From contig CAKZKD010000001.1 in assembly GCA_937121175.1 (NCBI GenBank), positions 1-64,000 of the forward strand: a DNA stretch of 64,000 nucleotides, written 5' to 3'. Shown here one piece after another: positions 24,845-33,536 of the stretch. This stretch comes from an uncultured Flavobacteriales bacterium. Lineage in GTDB: Bacteria; Bacteroidota; Bacteroidia; Flavobacteriales_G; Salibacteraceae. Numbering within the stretch: the first letter of the stretch is position 1; each line of letters begins with the position of its first letter. A program made the translations under genes and the position numbers. The notes below the pieces were generated by a model that saw only the letters and a program-made list of their open reading frames with translations, was not told the DNA's origin and ran no database searches.

Positions 24845-25696
24845 ATGAAAATTATTGAATGCCCAAGAGATGCAATGCAAGGCATTAAAGATTGGATCCC
24901 AACCGAATTGAAAGCTAAATACATCAACGAATTATTACAAGTTGGGTTTGATACGCTGGATTTTGGAAGTTTTGTTAGTCCAAAAGCAATTCCACAACTC
25001 AAAGACACTCAGGAGGTTATTAATCAATTAAATTTGGATGATGTGACCACAAAATTATTGGCTATTGTTGCCAATGAGCGTGGCGCAATTGCGGCAAGTG
25101 AATTTGGAATCATTGATTATTTAGGATACCCGTTTTCTATTTCTGAAGAGTTTCAGAAACGCAATACAAATGCTTCTATCGAAGAATCACTGAGCAGAGT
25201 AGAAGCCATTCAGAACCTTTGTCACAAAACGAACAAGACTCTAGTAATCTATATTTCTATGGGTTTTGGAAATCCTTATGGAGAACATTGGAGCCCTGAA
25301 ATTGCCGCCAATTGGACCGAACGATTAGCAAAAGAGTTGGATGTACAGGTGATTGCATTATCTGATACCATAGGAGTTTCTAATCCTGAAAACATCAACC
25401 AATTGTTTTCTACTTTAATTCCAGAATTTCCTGGAGTAGAAATTGGTGCTCATTTGCATTCGACCCCAGAAACAAGAATGGAAAAGATTGAAGCCGCTTA
25501 TAATGCCGGTTGTATTCGTTTTGATGGAGCCATAAAAGGTTATGGTGGTTGTCCTATGGCCAAGGATGATTTAGTGGGTAATATGGCAACCGAGGATTTA
25601 TTGCTATTCGCTGAGCAATCCAAAATTGAATTGAATTTGAATCAGGAGGCATTGAACAGGGCCACACTCACTAGCAATGAAGTTTTTCTGCATTAG
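24845..25696 (+). CDS. hydroxymethylglutaryl-CoA lyase
   Basis: 283 residues of the DRE-TIM aldolase superfamily. Cleaves HMG-CoA to acetoacetate and acetyl-CoA, the last step of leucine breakdown. Seen: ECPRDAMQG opening (metal-binding Asp), GFDTLDFGSFVSPKAIPQ, LSDTIGVS, HLHST (metal histidines), and DGAIKGYGGCPMA with the catalytic Cys in the glycine-rich loop. The length is normal. The gene overlaps the start of the next lipoprotein gene by 20 bases. Confidence 0.92.
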   Translation: MKIIECPRDAMQGIKDWIPTELKAKYINELLQVGFDTLDFGSFVSPKAIPQLKDTQEVINQLNLDDVTTKLLAIVANERGAIAASEFGIIDYLGYPFSISEEFQKRNTNASIEESLSRVEAIQNLCHKTNKTLVIYISMGFGNPYGEHWSPEIAANWTERLAKELDVQVIALSDTIGVSNPENINQLFSTLIPEFPGVEIGAHLHSTPETRMEKIEAAYNAGCIRFDGAIKGYGGCPMAKDDLVGNMATEDLLLFAEQSKIELNLNQEALNRATLTSNEVFLH

Positions 25697-26831
25697 GAAA
25701 ACAATTTTAGCATCATTCTGCTTGTTTTTGTTCGCCTGCACAGATGAGTCTAGTATTGTATATTCTTCTTTTGAAGAATGGTTAAGCAGTAATTCGGGCA
25801 AATCTGAAACGGTTTGTAACCCCAAAGAGAAATCTGTAATTTTTACTTCTGACCAATTGAAAATTGAAGGCCTAGCCAAAAGCATGACCGGAGATTTAGA
25901 CGAGCAAAATGGTTCTGTAGATTGGTCAACTAGCGAATTGATTTGGCTTACAGGAGCTTCAGTATCTGTAGATTCTGATGATGAGAGTTTAAAAGAAACC
26001 TCCGATAAACACTTATGCCATAGTTTGGTTAACTACCAAAATCCAAAAAAGCTTCCATGGAAAATAAAAACTCAAGGAACGGACAAACGAATCTTCACGT
26101 TTAGTCAAGGGGTTACCAAGGTGCAGTTTCCGCAAGATTACGGAATTCCAATTATTTCAAACTCAAAATTGAGTATTGGTAATCAAGTACTTAACTTGGA
26201 AGAGCCAAATCTGAAAGGAAAAGTGAAATTTGAGGTGGAGTTGAATTATATCAATCAGCAAGAAAACTGTAAACCGCTAAAAGCACTGTATCAACAACCT
26301 GTTTTTGTAACAAAGCGCACCGGTGGACCGATTGGTGCTTATAATGAGAAGGATACTGGTAAAACGGAGTCGATGGATTCTTCTTCTACGATATTTTGTG
26401 ACACTGGTTTTGCGCAATGTGCTATATCTTATGAAGAAGGATTTAATCCTTATAGGGACAATTTTGGTAGAGTTTTTACAGGACATTGGACAATTTCGAC
26501 AGATAGCCTAGAAGTGCTTGCAACCAATATCACCCCTATGCTAGATTTACAAGAGAACACTGCTATTCACGCAATATCCCTTCATGTTCATCCATATGCG
26601 CATTCGTTAGAGTTAATTGATAAAACTGTCGGTATATCCTTGTTTAAAGGTACGGTCGATTATCAAAATGGAAATCTTTTGCGCATTTCTAATATGGATA
26701 TATATAGTTCGGAGGAAGGAATTCCCGTTTATAAAGACCACGAATATCAGTTGATTAGTATTTACCAAAACCCAAATGGAGAAGAAGGAATTACCGCTAT
26801 GGCTACAATGTTTTTGTACTTGGCAGAGTAA
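25677..26831 (+). CDS. lipoprotein with a possible copper-monooxygenase-like fold
   Basis: 384 residues with a lipoprotein signal (CLFLFACTDESS). The C-terminal half contains HAISLHVHPYAHSLELID, then YKDHEYQLISIYQNPNGEEGITAMATMFLYLAE. In peptidylglycine-type copper monooxygenases the CuM site is an HxH pair plus a Met in a late strand, and this layout is repeated here; SDKHLCHSLVNY near residue 115 could supply histidines of the other site. I know the family pattern, but the match is by eye. It is overlapped by the HMG-CoA lyase gene and is followed by a DsbA-like gene. Confidence 0.55.
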   Translation: MKFFCIRKTILASFCLFLFACTDESSIVYSSFEEWLSSNSGKSETVCNPKEKSVIFTSDQLKIEGLAKSMTGDLDEQNGSVDWSTSELIWLTGASVSVDSDDESLKETSDKHLCHSLVNYQNPKKLPWKIKTQGTDKRIFTFSQGVTKVQFPQDYGIPIISNSKLSIGNQVLNLEEPNLKGKVKFEVELNYINQQENCKPLKALYQQPVFVTKRTGGPIGAYNEKDTGKTESMDSSSTIFCDTGFAQCAISYEEGFNPYRDNFGRVFTGHWTISTDSLEVLATNITPMLDLQENTAIHAISLHVHPYAHSLELIDKTVGISLFKGTVDYQNGNLLRISNMDIYSSEEGIPVYKDHEYQLISIYQNPNGEEGITAMATMFLYLAE

Positions 26832-26862
26832 TAGTATTTCTTACTAGAGTACATTTGCAGTA

Positions 26863-27534
26863 ATGCGAATAATTGCTTTTTCAATTCTATTAATTCTAAG
26901 TTTTATGAAGTCGAGTGGACAAAAGTCAAAAATCATTTACATTGGAGACCCACTATGTAGTTGGTGTTATGGTTTTGCACCGGAAATTCTGAAAGTGAAA
27001 GAGCATTTTGATACGCTTCATTTTCAGTTGGTTATAGGTGGTCTTCGGCCCTACAATACTGAAACTATGGCTGATTTAGGCGACTTTTTAACCGAACATT
27101 GGAAATCGGTAGAAGACCGCAGTGGCCAGCCGTTTAATTATGGAATTATTGGCGACAAAACTTTTGTTTACGATACCGAGCCGCCTGCTCGTGCCGTGAT
27201 AGTAATGCGTGAATTGAATCGCAAAGCGGAGTTTGCTTTTTTCAAAGAAGTTCAGCATTTGTTTTACGAGCAAAACAAGAATACCAACGACGTAAAAGTT
27301 TACCTGCCCTTGCTAGAAAAATATGAAGTGGACCCGGAAGAATTTGAAAGTACTTTCGAAAGTTCTTGGGCTAAAATGGAAGTAAAAAAAGACTTTGAAC
27401 TGGCTCAGCAAATGGGCGTTAAAGGTTTTCCAGCTGTGGTGTTAGAACACAATGGAAAATTAATGCTGGTTACCAACGGCTATGCCGATGGCGATAAGAT
27501 TATTAAAGCAATTGAAGGGGTGGTTGGCAATTAG
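26863..27534 (+). CDS. DsbA-family (FrnE-like) thioredoxin-fold protein
   Basis: 223 residues with an N-terminal signal peptide, then the redox motif DPLCSWCYGF (CSWC, around residue 31). The helical insertion and the cis-Pro loop of the C-terminal thioredoxin half follow (MGVKGFPAVVLEHNGKLMLVTNGYAD). This matches FrnE-like dithiol oxidoreductases. The export signal places it in the periplasm, where it could form or shuffle disulfides, possibly in the neighbouring Cys-containing lipoprotein. Confidence 0.85.
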   Translation: MRIIAFSILLILSFMKSSGQKSKIIYIGDPLCSWCYGFAPEILKVKEHFDTLHFQLVIGGLRPYNTETMADLGDFLTEHWKSVEDRSGQPFNYGIIGDKTFVYDTEPPARAVIVMRELNRKAEFAFFKEVQHLFYEQNKNTNDVKVYLPLLEKYEVDPEEFESTFESSWAKMEVKKDFELAQQMGVKGFPAVVLEHNGKLMLVTNGYADGDKIIKAIEGVVGN

Positions 27535-27643
27535 GCCATTTGGAATTACAGTTCAATTGGTTTATTTGACAATTCAGTAAAATAATTCCAGAACACTATT
27601 AAATCAGGTTGAATATTTGTCCAGTATTTAAAACCCACATAGG

Positions 27644-29995
27644 ATGCTTGATAGAATATTTTTTTTAATTGTTTTTGCTCTTGTTACAATTTCTAGTAAC
27701 GCACAGACCTCGACTATTACTGGTAAAATAGTTGATTTACAGTCTGGTTATACCATTCCTGGAGCGGCTGTTGTTTTGCAAACTTCCACTGATTTTGTTG
27801 GTGCTTCGTCCGATATGGATGGTAATTTCAAAATCGAAAATGTTCCAGTTGGTAGGCATTCCATACAAATTAGTTTTTTAGGTTATGAAACCAGAACACT
27901 TTCCAACCTATTGGTTAGCTCTGCGAAGGAATTGAATGTAACCGTTCAACTCGAAGAAAGCATCGAAAAATTAAATGAAGTTGTCATTTCTGCAGAAGCC
28001 GATAAAGTTGGCCCAATCAACGAAATGAGCACGGTAAGTGCTCGGCAGTTTACAATAGAAGAGGCCCAACGCTACAGTGGAGCACTGCAAGACCCAGCTC
28101 GAATGGCTACTAATTTTGCTGGTGTTAGTGGCGCCAACAATTCTCGAAACGATATAATAATACGTGGAAATTCGCCTATTGGAGTTTTGTGGAGAATGGA
28201 AGGTATTGATATTCCTAGCCCAAATCACTTTTCTTCAACAGGTACTACGGGTGGACCAGTAAGTATGTTGAATTTGAATAATTTATCGAATTCTGACTTT
28301 ATGACTGGAGCCTGGACAGCGCAGTATGGTAACGCATTGAGCGGTGTCTTTGATTTGAATTTAAGGGAAGGTAGTACAGAAGATTATCAATTCCTCGGTC
28401 AAGTCGGATTCAATGGTTTTGAATTGGGCGCTGAAGGACCATTGGGCAAAAAGAAAAAAGCCTCTTTCTTATTGAATTACCGTTACAGTACTCTAGGGGT
28501 TTTTGGAGCCTTGGGAGTTAACCTAGGAACAGGAGCCGCTATACCTCAATATCAGGATCTTACATTCAATGTAAGCTTACCTACCGATAAAATTGGAAAA
28601 TTCACAATTTTTGGATTTGGAGGTGTTTCCGATATTGAATTCAAAGGGGAAGATTCAGACTCATTAGATTTATTCTCAGATGCCTTTACCGATTCAAGAT
28701 TTGCCACAGGTACAGGAATGGTAGGAGCATCCCATTCGTATTTTCTAAACAATACCACTTTATCAAAATTAGTAGTGGCCACTTCCACCAATCAGGAGAG
28801 AGGGGCAATCGACAGCCTTACACCAAACTATGAGAGTAGCGCACCTATCTACGGGCAATTGTACAATCAGGATAAATATTCGGTGAACTATAAAATCAAC
28901 AAAAAATTTAATGCAAAAAACACTGCAGTTATAGGAGTAATCTACGATCATTATGAAATTGAAATGTTGGATTCGGTTCGAATGCCTTTTGGTTTTGTAA
29001 ACCTGACGGACATGGATGGAAGTCTGGATTTAATTCAAGGTTACGCACAATGGCAACACAAATTCAATAAAAAATGGACGCTGAATAGTGGATTGCATGG
29101 CCAAGTATTAACCCTAAACAACTCTCAAGCTATAGAGCCTAGAATAGGACTAAAATATAAGCCAGTAGAAAAGCACAGCTTTAACGCAGGCGTAGGTTTA
29201 CATTCACAAATGCAACCTGTGCCGGTTTATTTTATGCTTGACCCAGACGGTTTAGTAAAAGGGGAAACCAATAGAGACCTAAACTTTACCAGAAGCTGGC
29301 ATTATATATTGGGCCATGACTTCTCAATCACACAAAATCTTCGATTAAAAACCGAATTGTATTATCAATACTTGTTCGATGTTCCAATTGATAAGGCTGC
29401 AAGCCCTTACAGTATGCTGAATCAAGGCGCCGACTTTGGATTTGAGAATAAAATTAACTTAGAAAATGGAGGAGAAGGACAAAATTACGGAGTGGAAATA
29501 ACGCTCGAAAAATTCTTTAGTAAAGGATTCTATTTTCTGACCACAACTTCTGTTTTTGATGCCAAGTATAAGGGAAGCGATGGCATAGAGAGAAACACTG
29601 CATTTAATTCAAATTATGTAGTCAATGCACTTGGTGGTAAGGAATTTCAGCTTGGAGATAAGGGAATGTCGCTTTCTTTTGATACCAAATTTAATCTCGC
29701 TGGTGGAAGGAGATATACCCCAATAGATTTGGAAGAATCTAGAAAAAGAAATGAGGAGTATAGAGACCCAGCGTTGGCTTACACCGAACAATTTGACCCT
29801 TATTTCAGATGGGATTTTAAAATAACGTTCCGTCAGAACAAAGAAAAGTTCTCTCATCAGTTTTCAGTTGATTTACAGAATGTTACAGCAAATAAGAACG
29901 TATTTGCATACGGATACAACAATAGAAGCGGTAATATTGGAACAACATACCAAAGAGGATTTTTTCCGGATGTATTGTATAGAATTTACTTTTAG
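27644..29995 (+). CDS. TonB-dependent receptor without STN domain
   Basis: 783 residues. Signal peptide ends NAQ; carboxypeptidase-like domain (24-110, SGYTIPGAAVVLQTSTDFVGASSDMDGNFKI); plug with DIIIRGNSPIGVLWRMEGIDIPSPNHF; barrel ending DVLYRIYF. The plug and first barrel strands are clearly homologous to the receptor at 9256-11844 (shared IRGNSP, SDFMTGA and FNGFELGAEGP), but the STN domain is missing, and the neighbour is a LytS/LytTR pair rather than sigma/FecR. The kinase gene begins five bases after its stop, so the three form one operon. Substrate unknown. Confidence 0.9.
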   Translation: MLDRIFFLIVFALVTISSNAQTSTITGKIVDLQSGYTIPGAAVVLQTSTDFVGASSDMDGNFKIENVPVGRHSIQISFLGYETRTLSNLLVSSAKELNVTVQLEESIEKLNEVVISAEADKVGPINEMSTVSARQFTIEEAQRYSGALQDPARMATNFAGVSGANNSRNDIIIRGNSPIGVLWRMEGIDIPSPNHFSSTGTTGGPVSMLNLNNLSNSDFMTGAWTAQYGNALSGVFDLNLREGSTEDYQFLGQVGFNGFELGAEGPLGKKKKASFLLNYRYSTLGVFGALGVNLGTGAAIPQYQDLTFNVSLPTDKIGKFTIFGFGGVSDIEFKGEDSDSLDLFSDAFTDSRFATGTGMVGASHSYFLNNTTLSKLVVATSTNQERGAIDSLTPNYESSAPIYGQLYNQDKYSVNYKINKKFNAKNTAVIGVIYDHYEIEMLDSVRMPFGFVNLTDMDGSLDLIQGYAQWQHKFNKKWTLNSGLHGQVLTLNNSQAIEPRIGLKYKPVEKHSFNAGVGLHSQMQPVPVYFMLDPDGLVKGETNRDLNFTRSWHYILGHDFSITQNLRLKTELYYQYLFDVPIDKAASPYSMLNQGADFGFENKINLENGGEGQNYGVEITLEKFFSKGFYFLTTTSVFDAKYKGSDGIERNTAFNSNYVVNALGGKEFQLGDKGMSLSFDTKFNLAGGRRYTPIDLEESRKRNEEYRDPALAYTEQFDPYFRWDFKITFRQNKEKFSHQFSVDLQNVTANKNVFAYGYNNRSGNIGTTYQRGFFPDVLYRIYF

Positions 29996-30000
29996 GAAAT

Positions 30001-31068
30001 ATGAATAGAAAGGTGAACAAATACATTGGGTTTAACGATACCCTGTTACTCATTTTTGGGATTCCACTCCTAGGTTTCATCATACCTTACGTTTTCTTCA
30101 GACTCAACCCTTTTGATGAGCAGTTGCCGATTCAATATTTTTTAGGAAGTATTATCCATGTTGCTATTTATTGGATTACAGATCGAAGCATTTTTATTTT
30201 TTTTAGAAAACGTTGGCCTTCCATTACTGATATTAATAAAAGAGCAGCGGCTACGTCCATTACCATTTTTGTTTTTACATGCACTTTCTGTTACACAGGA
30301 GGAGGGCTAATTGCGCCATTAATGTTTCAGGATGCTAATCCTGCTATTAAAGCAATTACAACGTTAGATTATAATATTGCCAGCTTAACTGCCACAGCGG
30401 TCATTGGAGCCATTTACGAGACGATTTATGTGCTTTACCAACTCAAGCACGTAATGGTTGAACGCGAAAAATTGAAAAAAGAAAATTTACAATCGCAGCT
30501 CGAAACGCTTAAGAATCAAGTGAATCCACATTTTTTATTTAATTCTCTAAATACATTAGCCTCGGTAATACCGGAAGACCCTGTTATGGCGGTTAAGTTC
30601 GTTCAAAACCTTTCTACAGTGTATCGTTACATTTTAGAAATTAGGAACAAAGAGCTTATAACAATACGAGAAGAAATCGAGTGTATAAATGCATATGAGT
30701 TTTTGCTTAAAATTAGATTTGGGGAAAGCATAGTGCTGCGTGTAAAAGTCCCAAATGAGGATTTGGAAAAACAGATTGTCCCACTTTCGTTGCAAATTTT
30801 GTTAGAAAATGCCATCAAACACAATGTGGTTTCCAAAAAGCGACCGTTAACGATTGAGTTCAAATCTGTGAATGAGAACCTAATTGTTGTAAATAATTTG
30901 CAGCCAAAAATGGAACAAGAGCATTCTACTAAAATGGGCTTAGAGAACGTTAAGAAAAGATACCAATTACTTTCTGGAAGAAACGTTGAAGTGATTCAAG
31001 GTAGTGAAACATTTTCGGTAGCCCTACCAATAATTGAAACAGAAGATTATGCAGGTATTAATCATTGA
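30001..31068 (+). CDS. LytS-type sensor histidine kinase
   Basis: 355 residues. Four membrane segments in the first 145 residues, then a coiled linker and the LytS-type phosphoacceptor region NQVNPHFLFNSLNTLASVI (His near residue 178). The ATP-binding lid and N-box are LLENAIKHNVV and NNLQPK...TKMGLENVKKRYQLL. It overlaps the response regulator gene by 20 bases. It probably senses a cue linked to the receptor encoded immediately upstream. Confidence 0.9.
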   Translation: MNRKVNKYIGFNDTLLLIFGIPLLGFIIPYVFFRLNPFDEQLPIQYFLGSIIHVAIYWITDRSIFIFFRKRWPSITDINKRAAATSITIFVFTCTFCYTGGGLIAPLMFQDANPAIKAITTLDYNIASLTATAVIGAIYETIYVLYQLKHVMVEREKLKKENLQSQLETLKNQVNPHFLFNSLNTLASVIPEDPVMAVKFVQNLSTVYRYILEIRNKELITIREEIECINAYEFLLKIRFGESIVLRVKVPNEDLEKQIVPLSLQILLENAIKHNVVSKKRPLTIEFKSVNENLIVVNNLQPKMEQEHSTKMGLENVKKRYQLLSGRNVEVIQGSETFSVALPIIETEDYAGINH

Positions 31069-31810
31069 GGACGAACAGCCAGCCGCTCGTAGGCTAAAGA
31101 ATCTGCTTACTGAATACGACAGCACCATTGAAGTGGTTGAGGTAATTGATTCCATAGAAGATGCAGTGGGTTGGTTAAAAGTAATGCCAAAACCTGATGT
31201 AATTTTTATGGATATAGAGCTAGCCGACGGTAAGAGTTTTGAAATCTTCAAACAAGTAAAAATTAGTGTTCCAGTTGTTTTCGCTACGGCTTACGACCAA
31301 TATGCAATTGATGCTTTTAAAGTAAGTGGTTTCGACTATTTGTTGAAACCAATTGAGCCAGAAATGCTTTCGGAAACTATGGAACGATTGAAGAATACTC
31401 AGAAATTAGGAGTCAATGTAGACATTGAAAAGATTGAGGAAGTACTTAAATCGTCTCGAGATAAAAAAGAGTTTAAAGAACGTTTTCTTATTAAAGTAGG
31501 GGAGCAGTTAAAGTATGTTCCGATTGACCAAATCGCTTATTTCTTCTCAGATTCAAGTACTCCGTATCTTCAAACCAAAGGTGGGCGCCACTATATTGTT
31601 GATTATTCTCTTGACGAACTTCAAGAACTTTTAAATCCGAAATACTTTTTCAGAATTTCGAGAAAGTTCATTGTTCACCATGCCTCGATTAGCGAAATTA
31701 CCAGTTGGTTTAATGGACGTTTAAAATTGGCCTTAATGCCAAATACGAAATTGGATACGCTGGTAAGCAGAGAACGCGTAAAAGAGTTTAAGGCTTGGCT
31801 TGATAACTAA
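31049..31810 (+). CDS. LytTR response regulator
   Basis: About 253 residues from MQVLIIEDEQPAARRLKN; an earlier ATG at 31034 is possible. The receiver domain carries the Asp pair IIEDE, the phosphoacceptor in PDVIFMDIELADG, and a Lys in YLLKPIEP. The C-terminal LytTR DNA-binding domain (about 155-253) contains KYFFRISRKFIVHHASISEI and ends VSRERVKEFKAWL. Partner of the LytS kinase; a TonB receptor as the likely target is inferred from the operon. Its end overlaps the convergent acetyltransferase by four bases. Confidence 0.92.
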   Translation: MQVLIIEDEQPAARRLKNLLTEYDSTIEVVEVIDSIEDAVGWLKVMPKPDVIFMDIELADGKSFEIFKQVKISVPVVFATAYDQYAIDAFKVSGFDYLLKPIEPEMLSETMERLKNTQKLGVNVDIEKIEEVLKSSRDKKEFKERFLIKVGEQLKYVPIDQIAYFFSDSSTPYLQTKGGRHYIVDYSLDELQELLNPKYFFRISRKFIVHHASISEITSWFNGRLKLALMPNTKLDTLVSRERVKEFKAWLDN

Positions 31811-32271
31811 AACACCTTGTGCATGTGATAGGTACTTGGTGAAAACCCAAGCCGTTCCCAAAACCGAATACCAGCTTCGTTTTTAACTGCCACTTGAAGT
31901 TCCATGGCCTCGCACTTGTTTTCTAAAAACCATTCTTTGGCCGTATTTACCAATTGGTTTCCAATTCCTTTACCACGTGCAGATTTGGTAACAATAGTCT
32001 CAGCAATATATCCAGTTTTTTTAATGGCAATAAAAGGTGGAATATCGTTTGTTCTACAAAATATGCAACCAACAACTGTATCATTTTCTTCTGCAACAAA
32101 ACACAGTTGGTTCTCACCACCAATGCGCTCACCTAAAGATTTTCGAAGCTCAGCATCGTATTTTTCGTCGTAACCAAACATGGGTCCTTGGTCTTTATGG
32201 TGTTCCATAATTTCCATCCATAAACCATGCAGAGCATCAACGTCGGTGGGTTTAGCTGTTCGTATGTTCAT
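31807..32271 (-). CDS. GNAT-family N-acetyltransferase
   Basis: 154 residues covering the whole GNAT fold: MNIRTAKPTDVDALHGLWMEIMEHH opening, the acetyl-CoA pyrophosphate loop SARGKGIGNQLV (residues 91-102), and the closing AVKNEAGIRFWERLGF. The substrate cannot be told. The ATG overlaps the upstream pterin dehydratase gene by 20 bases, so the two form an operon. Confidence 0.88.
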   Translation of the reverse strand: MNIRTAKPTDVDALHGLWMEIMEHHKDQGPMFGYDEKYDAELRKSLGERIGGENQLCFVAEENDTVVGCIFCRTNDIPPFIAIKKTGYIAETIVTKSARGKGIGNQLVNTAKEWFLENKCEAMELQVAVKNEAGIRFWERLGFSPSTYHMHKVF

Positions 32272-32518
32272 ATTCGTATTTTTCTAAAATAGTATTGATG
32301 CTTGCCGCCAGTTTATAATCGTAATCGGTGACTACATTTCCTTCATCATGAGTTGAAAGCTCTATGTCTACCGTATTATAGGTGTTTGTCCAAGTAGGGT
32401 GGTGGTGCTGTTCTTCAGCAACTATTGCCACTTCATTCATAAAAGCCCAGGCAGTTTTAAAGTCTTTGAATTGTAGAGTCAATTCAAGTTCTGTCTCATT
32501 TTCTTTCCAATTGTCCAT
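32252..32518 (-). CDS. 4a-hydroxytetrahydrobiopterin dehydratase (pterin carbinolamine dehydratase)
   Basis: 88 residues, the normal length. The signature is complete: FKTAWAFMNEVAIVAEEQHHHPTWTNTYNTVDIELSTHDEGNVVTDYDYKLA, containing the [E/D]xxxHHP catalytic motif. The enzyme recycles the pterin cofactor of aromatic hydroxylases; no phenylalanine hydroxylase gene is in the window. First gene of a two-gene operon with the acetyltransferase, divergent from the SRPBCC gene. Confidence 0.92.
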   Translation of the reverse strand: MDNWKENETELELTLQFKDFKTAWAFMNEVAIVAEEQHHHPTWTNTYNTVDIELSTHDEGNVVTDYDYKLAASINTILEKYEYEHTNS

Positions 32519-32568
32519 GAGTTCAAAGTTGGTTAAAATAGGTCTATGATATTATGTATTTTATTTAA

Positions 32569-32625
32569 GCAACTATTTGGTTGCGTAAATAAAAAAATTC
32601 TGTATAATTGCAACCAATTAGTTGC
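32569..32625 (+). promoter_or_regulatory. promoter flanked by two operator-like dyads (SRPBCC/ArsR operon)
   Basis: GCAACTATTTGGTTGC (32569-32584) and GCAACCAATTAGTTGC (32610-32625) are 16-base dyads and are the same site in opposite orientations (the complement of the second is GCAACTAATTGGTTGC). Their centres lie 41 bases apart, close to four helix turns. TTG at 32581-32583 and TATAATTG at 32603-32610, spaced 19 bases, fit a promoter framed by the dyads. An ArsR-type repressor encoded in the operon is the natural candidate to bind; that is inference. Confidence 0.65.
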
Positions 32626-32643
32626 ATATTAATACTAAAAATT

Positions 32644-33075
32644 ATGAAAGACGAAATAGTTAAAGAAAGACATTACAATCAATCAATTGACAAGGTATGG
32701 AATGCGATTACCAAAGCAGAAGAAATTTCGAAATGGTTTATTAGCGCAGATTTTAAACTGGAAAAGGGTTACCAGTACACACTAACTGCTACTGAGGCAC
32801 ATGGCGGTACACAAATTAAAGGTGAGGTCTTAGAAGTTGACCCTTATACCTTAAAGTACACGTGGGATGTGGAAGGCACAGGCATGCATACTATCGTTTC
32901 TTGGATGTTAGAAGAAGAAAATGGCAAAACAAAGTTAACATTAGTGCATTCGGGCATTGCTCAATTTGGAGAGCAGGGAGTAGAAATGATGGGCCATTTT
33001 GACAAAGGATGGGAAGCCTGTTTACAAGTATTACCTAACTATTTAGAAAATGAAGCAACAGAACCGGCACATTGA
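32644..33075 (+). CDS. SRPBCC (AHSA1-like) protein
   Basis: 143 residues from MKDEIVKERHYNQSIDKVWNAITKAEEISKWF. The Bet v1-like/START cavity fold is recognised by the opening strand, the KVWNAIT helix, and the final helix GHFDKGWEACLQVLPNYLE. Function is not assigned in this family. It overlaps the ArsR gene by 26 bases; SRPBCC-ArsR pairs of this kind are common and usually co-regulated. Confidence 0.88.
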   Translation: MKDEIVKERHYNQSIDKVWNAITKAEEISKWFISADFKLEKGYQYTLTATEAHGGTQIKGEVLEVDPYTLKYTWDVEGTGMHTIVSWMLEEENGKTKLTLVHSGIAQFGEQGVEMMGHFDKGWEACLQVLPNYLENEATEPAH

Positions 33076-33385
33076 TCGTGTTTTCAAAGCAATTGCGGAC
33101 CCTACAAGACGTGAAATTTTTCACGCTCTTGTGGTGGCCAGTGCAGCATTGCCCATCACACAAATTGCACAGCAGTTTGATATTAGTAGGCAAGGCGTAA
33201 CGAAGCAAATAAAAGTGCTAGAAGAGGCTGGATTAATTACCAGTAATTCTAATGGAAGAGAACGTTTTTGCCAAGCGAACCCAAAACAACTAAAGTTGAT
33301 TACGGATTGGATTGCTTTTTACGATAAATTCTGGGATGATGCTTTGGGTCGCTTGGATAATCATTTAGGGCAGGCTGATACTTAA
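33050..33385 (+). CDS. ArsR-family transcriptional regulator
   Basis: 111 residues. Winged helix with the typical RVFKAIADPTRREIFHALVVASAALPITQIAQQFDISRQGVTKQIKVLEEAGLITS stretch. No Cys or His metal site is apparent, so it is not a metal sensor of the classic type. Coupled to the SRPBCC gene and probably an autoregulator through the dyads at 32569-32625. Just after its stop begins an accessory block bounded by a direct repeat. Confidence 0.9.
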   Translation: MKQQNRHIDRVFKAIADPTRREIFHALVVASAALPITQIAQQFDISRQGVTKQIKVLEEAGLITSNSNGRERFCQANPKQLKLITDWIAFYDKFWDDALGRLDNHLGQADT

Positions 33386-33536
33386 AATAAGGGTGTTTGC
33401 AACAGTTAGTATAATAGCAGTAGCGGATTGATGCATTTATTTTCGGACAGCGAGATACTTAATTAAAGTAAAAAGAGATTCGAGGTTACTTCCAAACTGC
33501 TATTGCTTTAATATATTGTTGTGTACTTCCTTTTTG

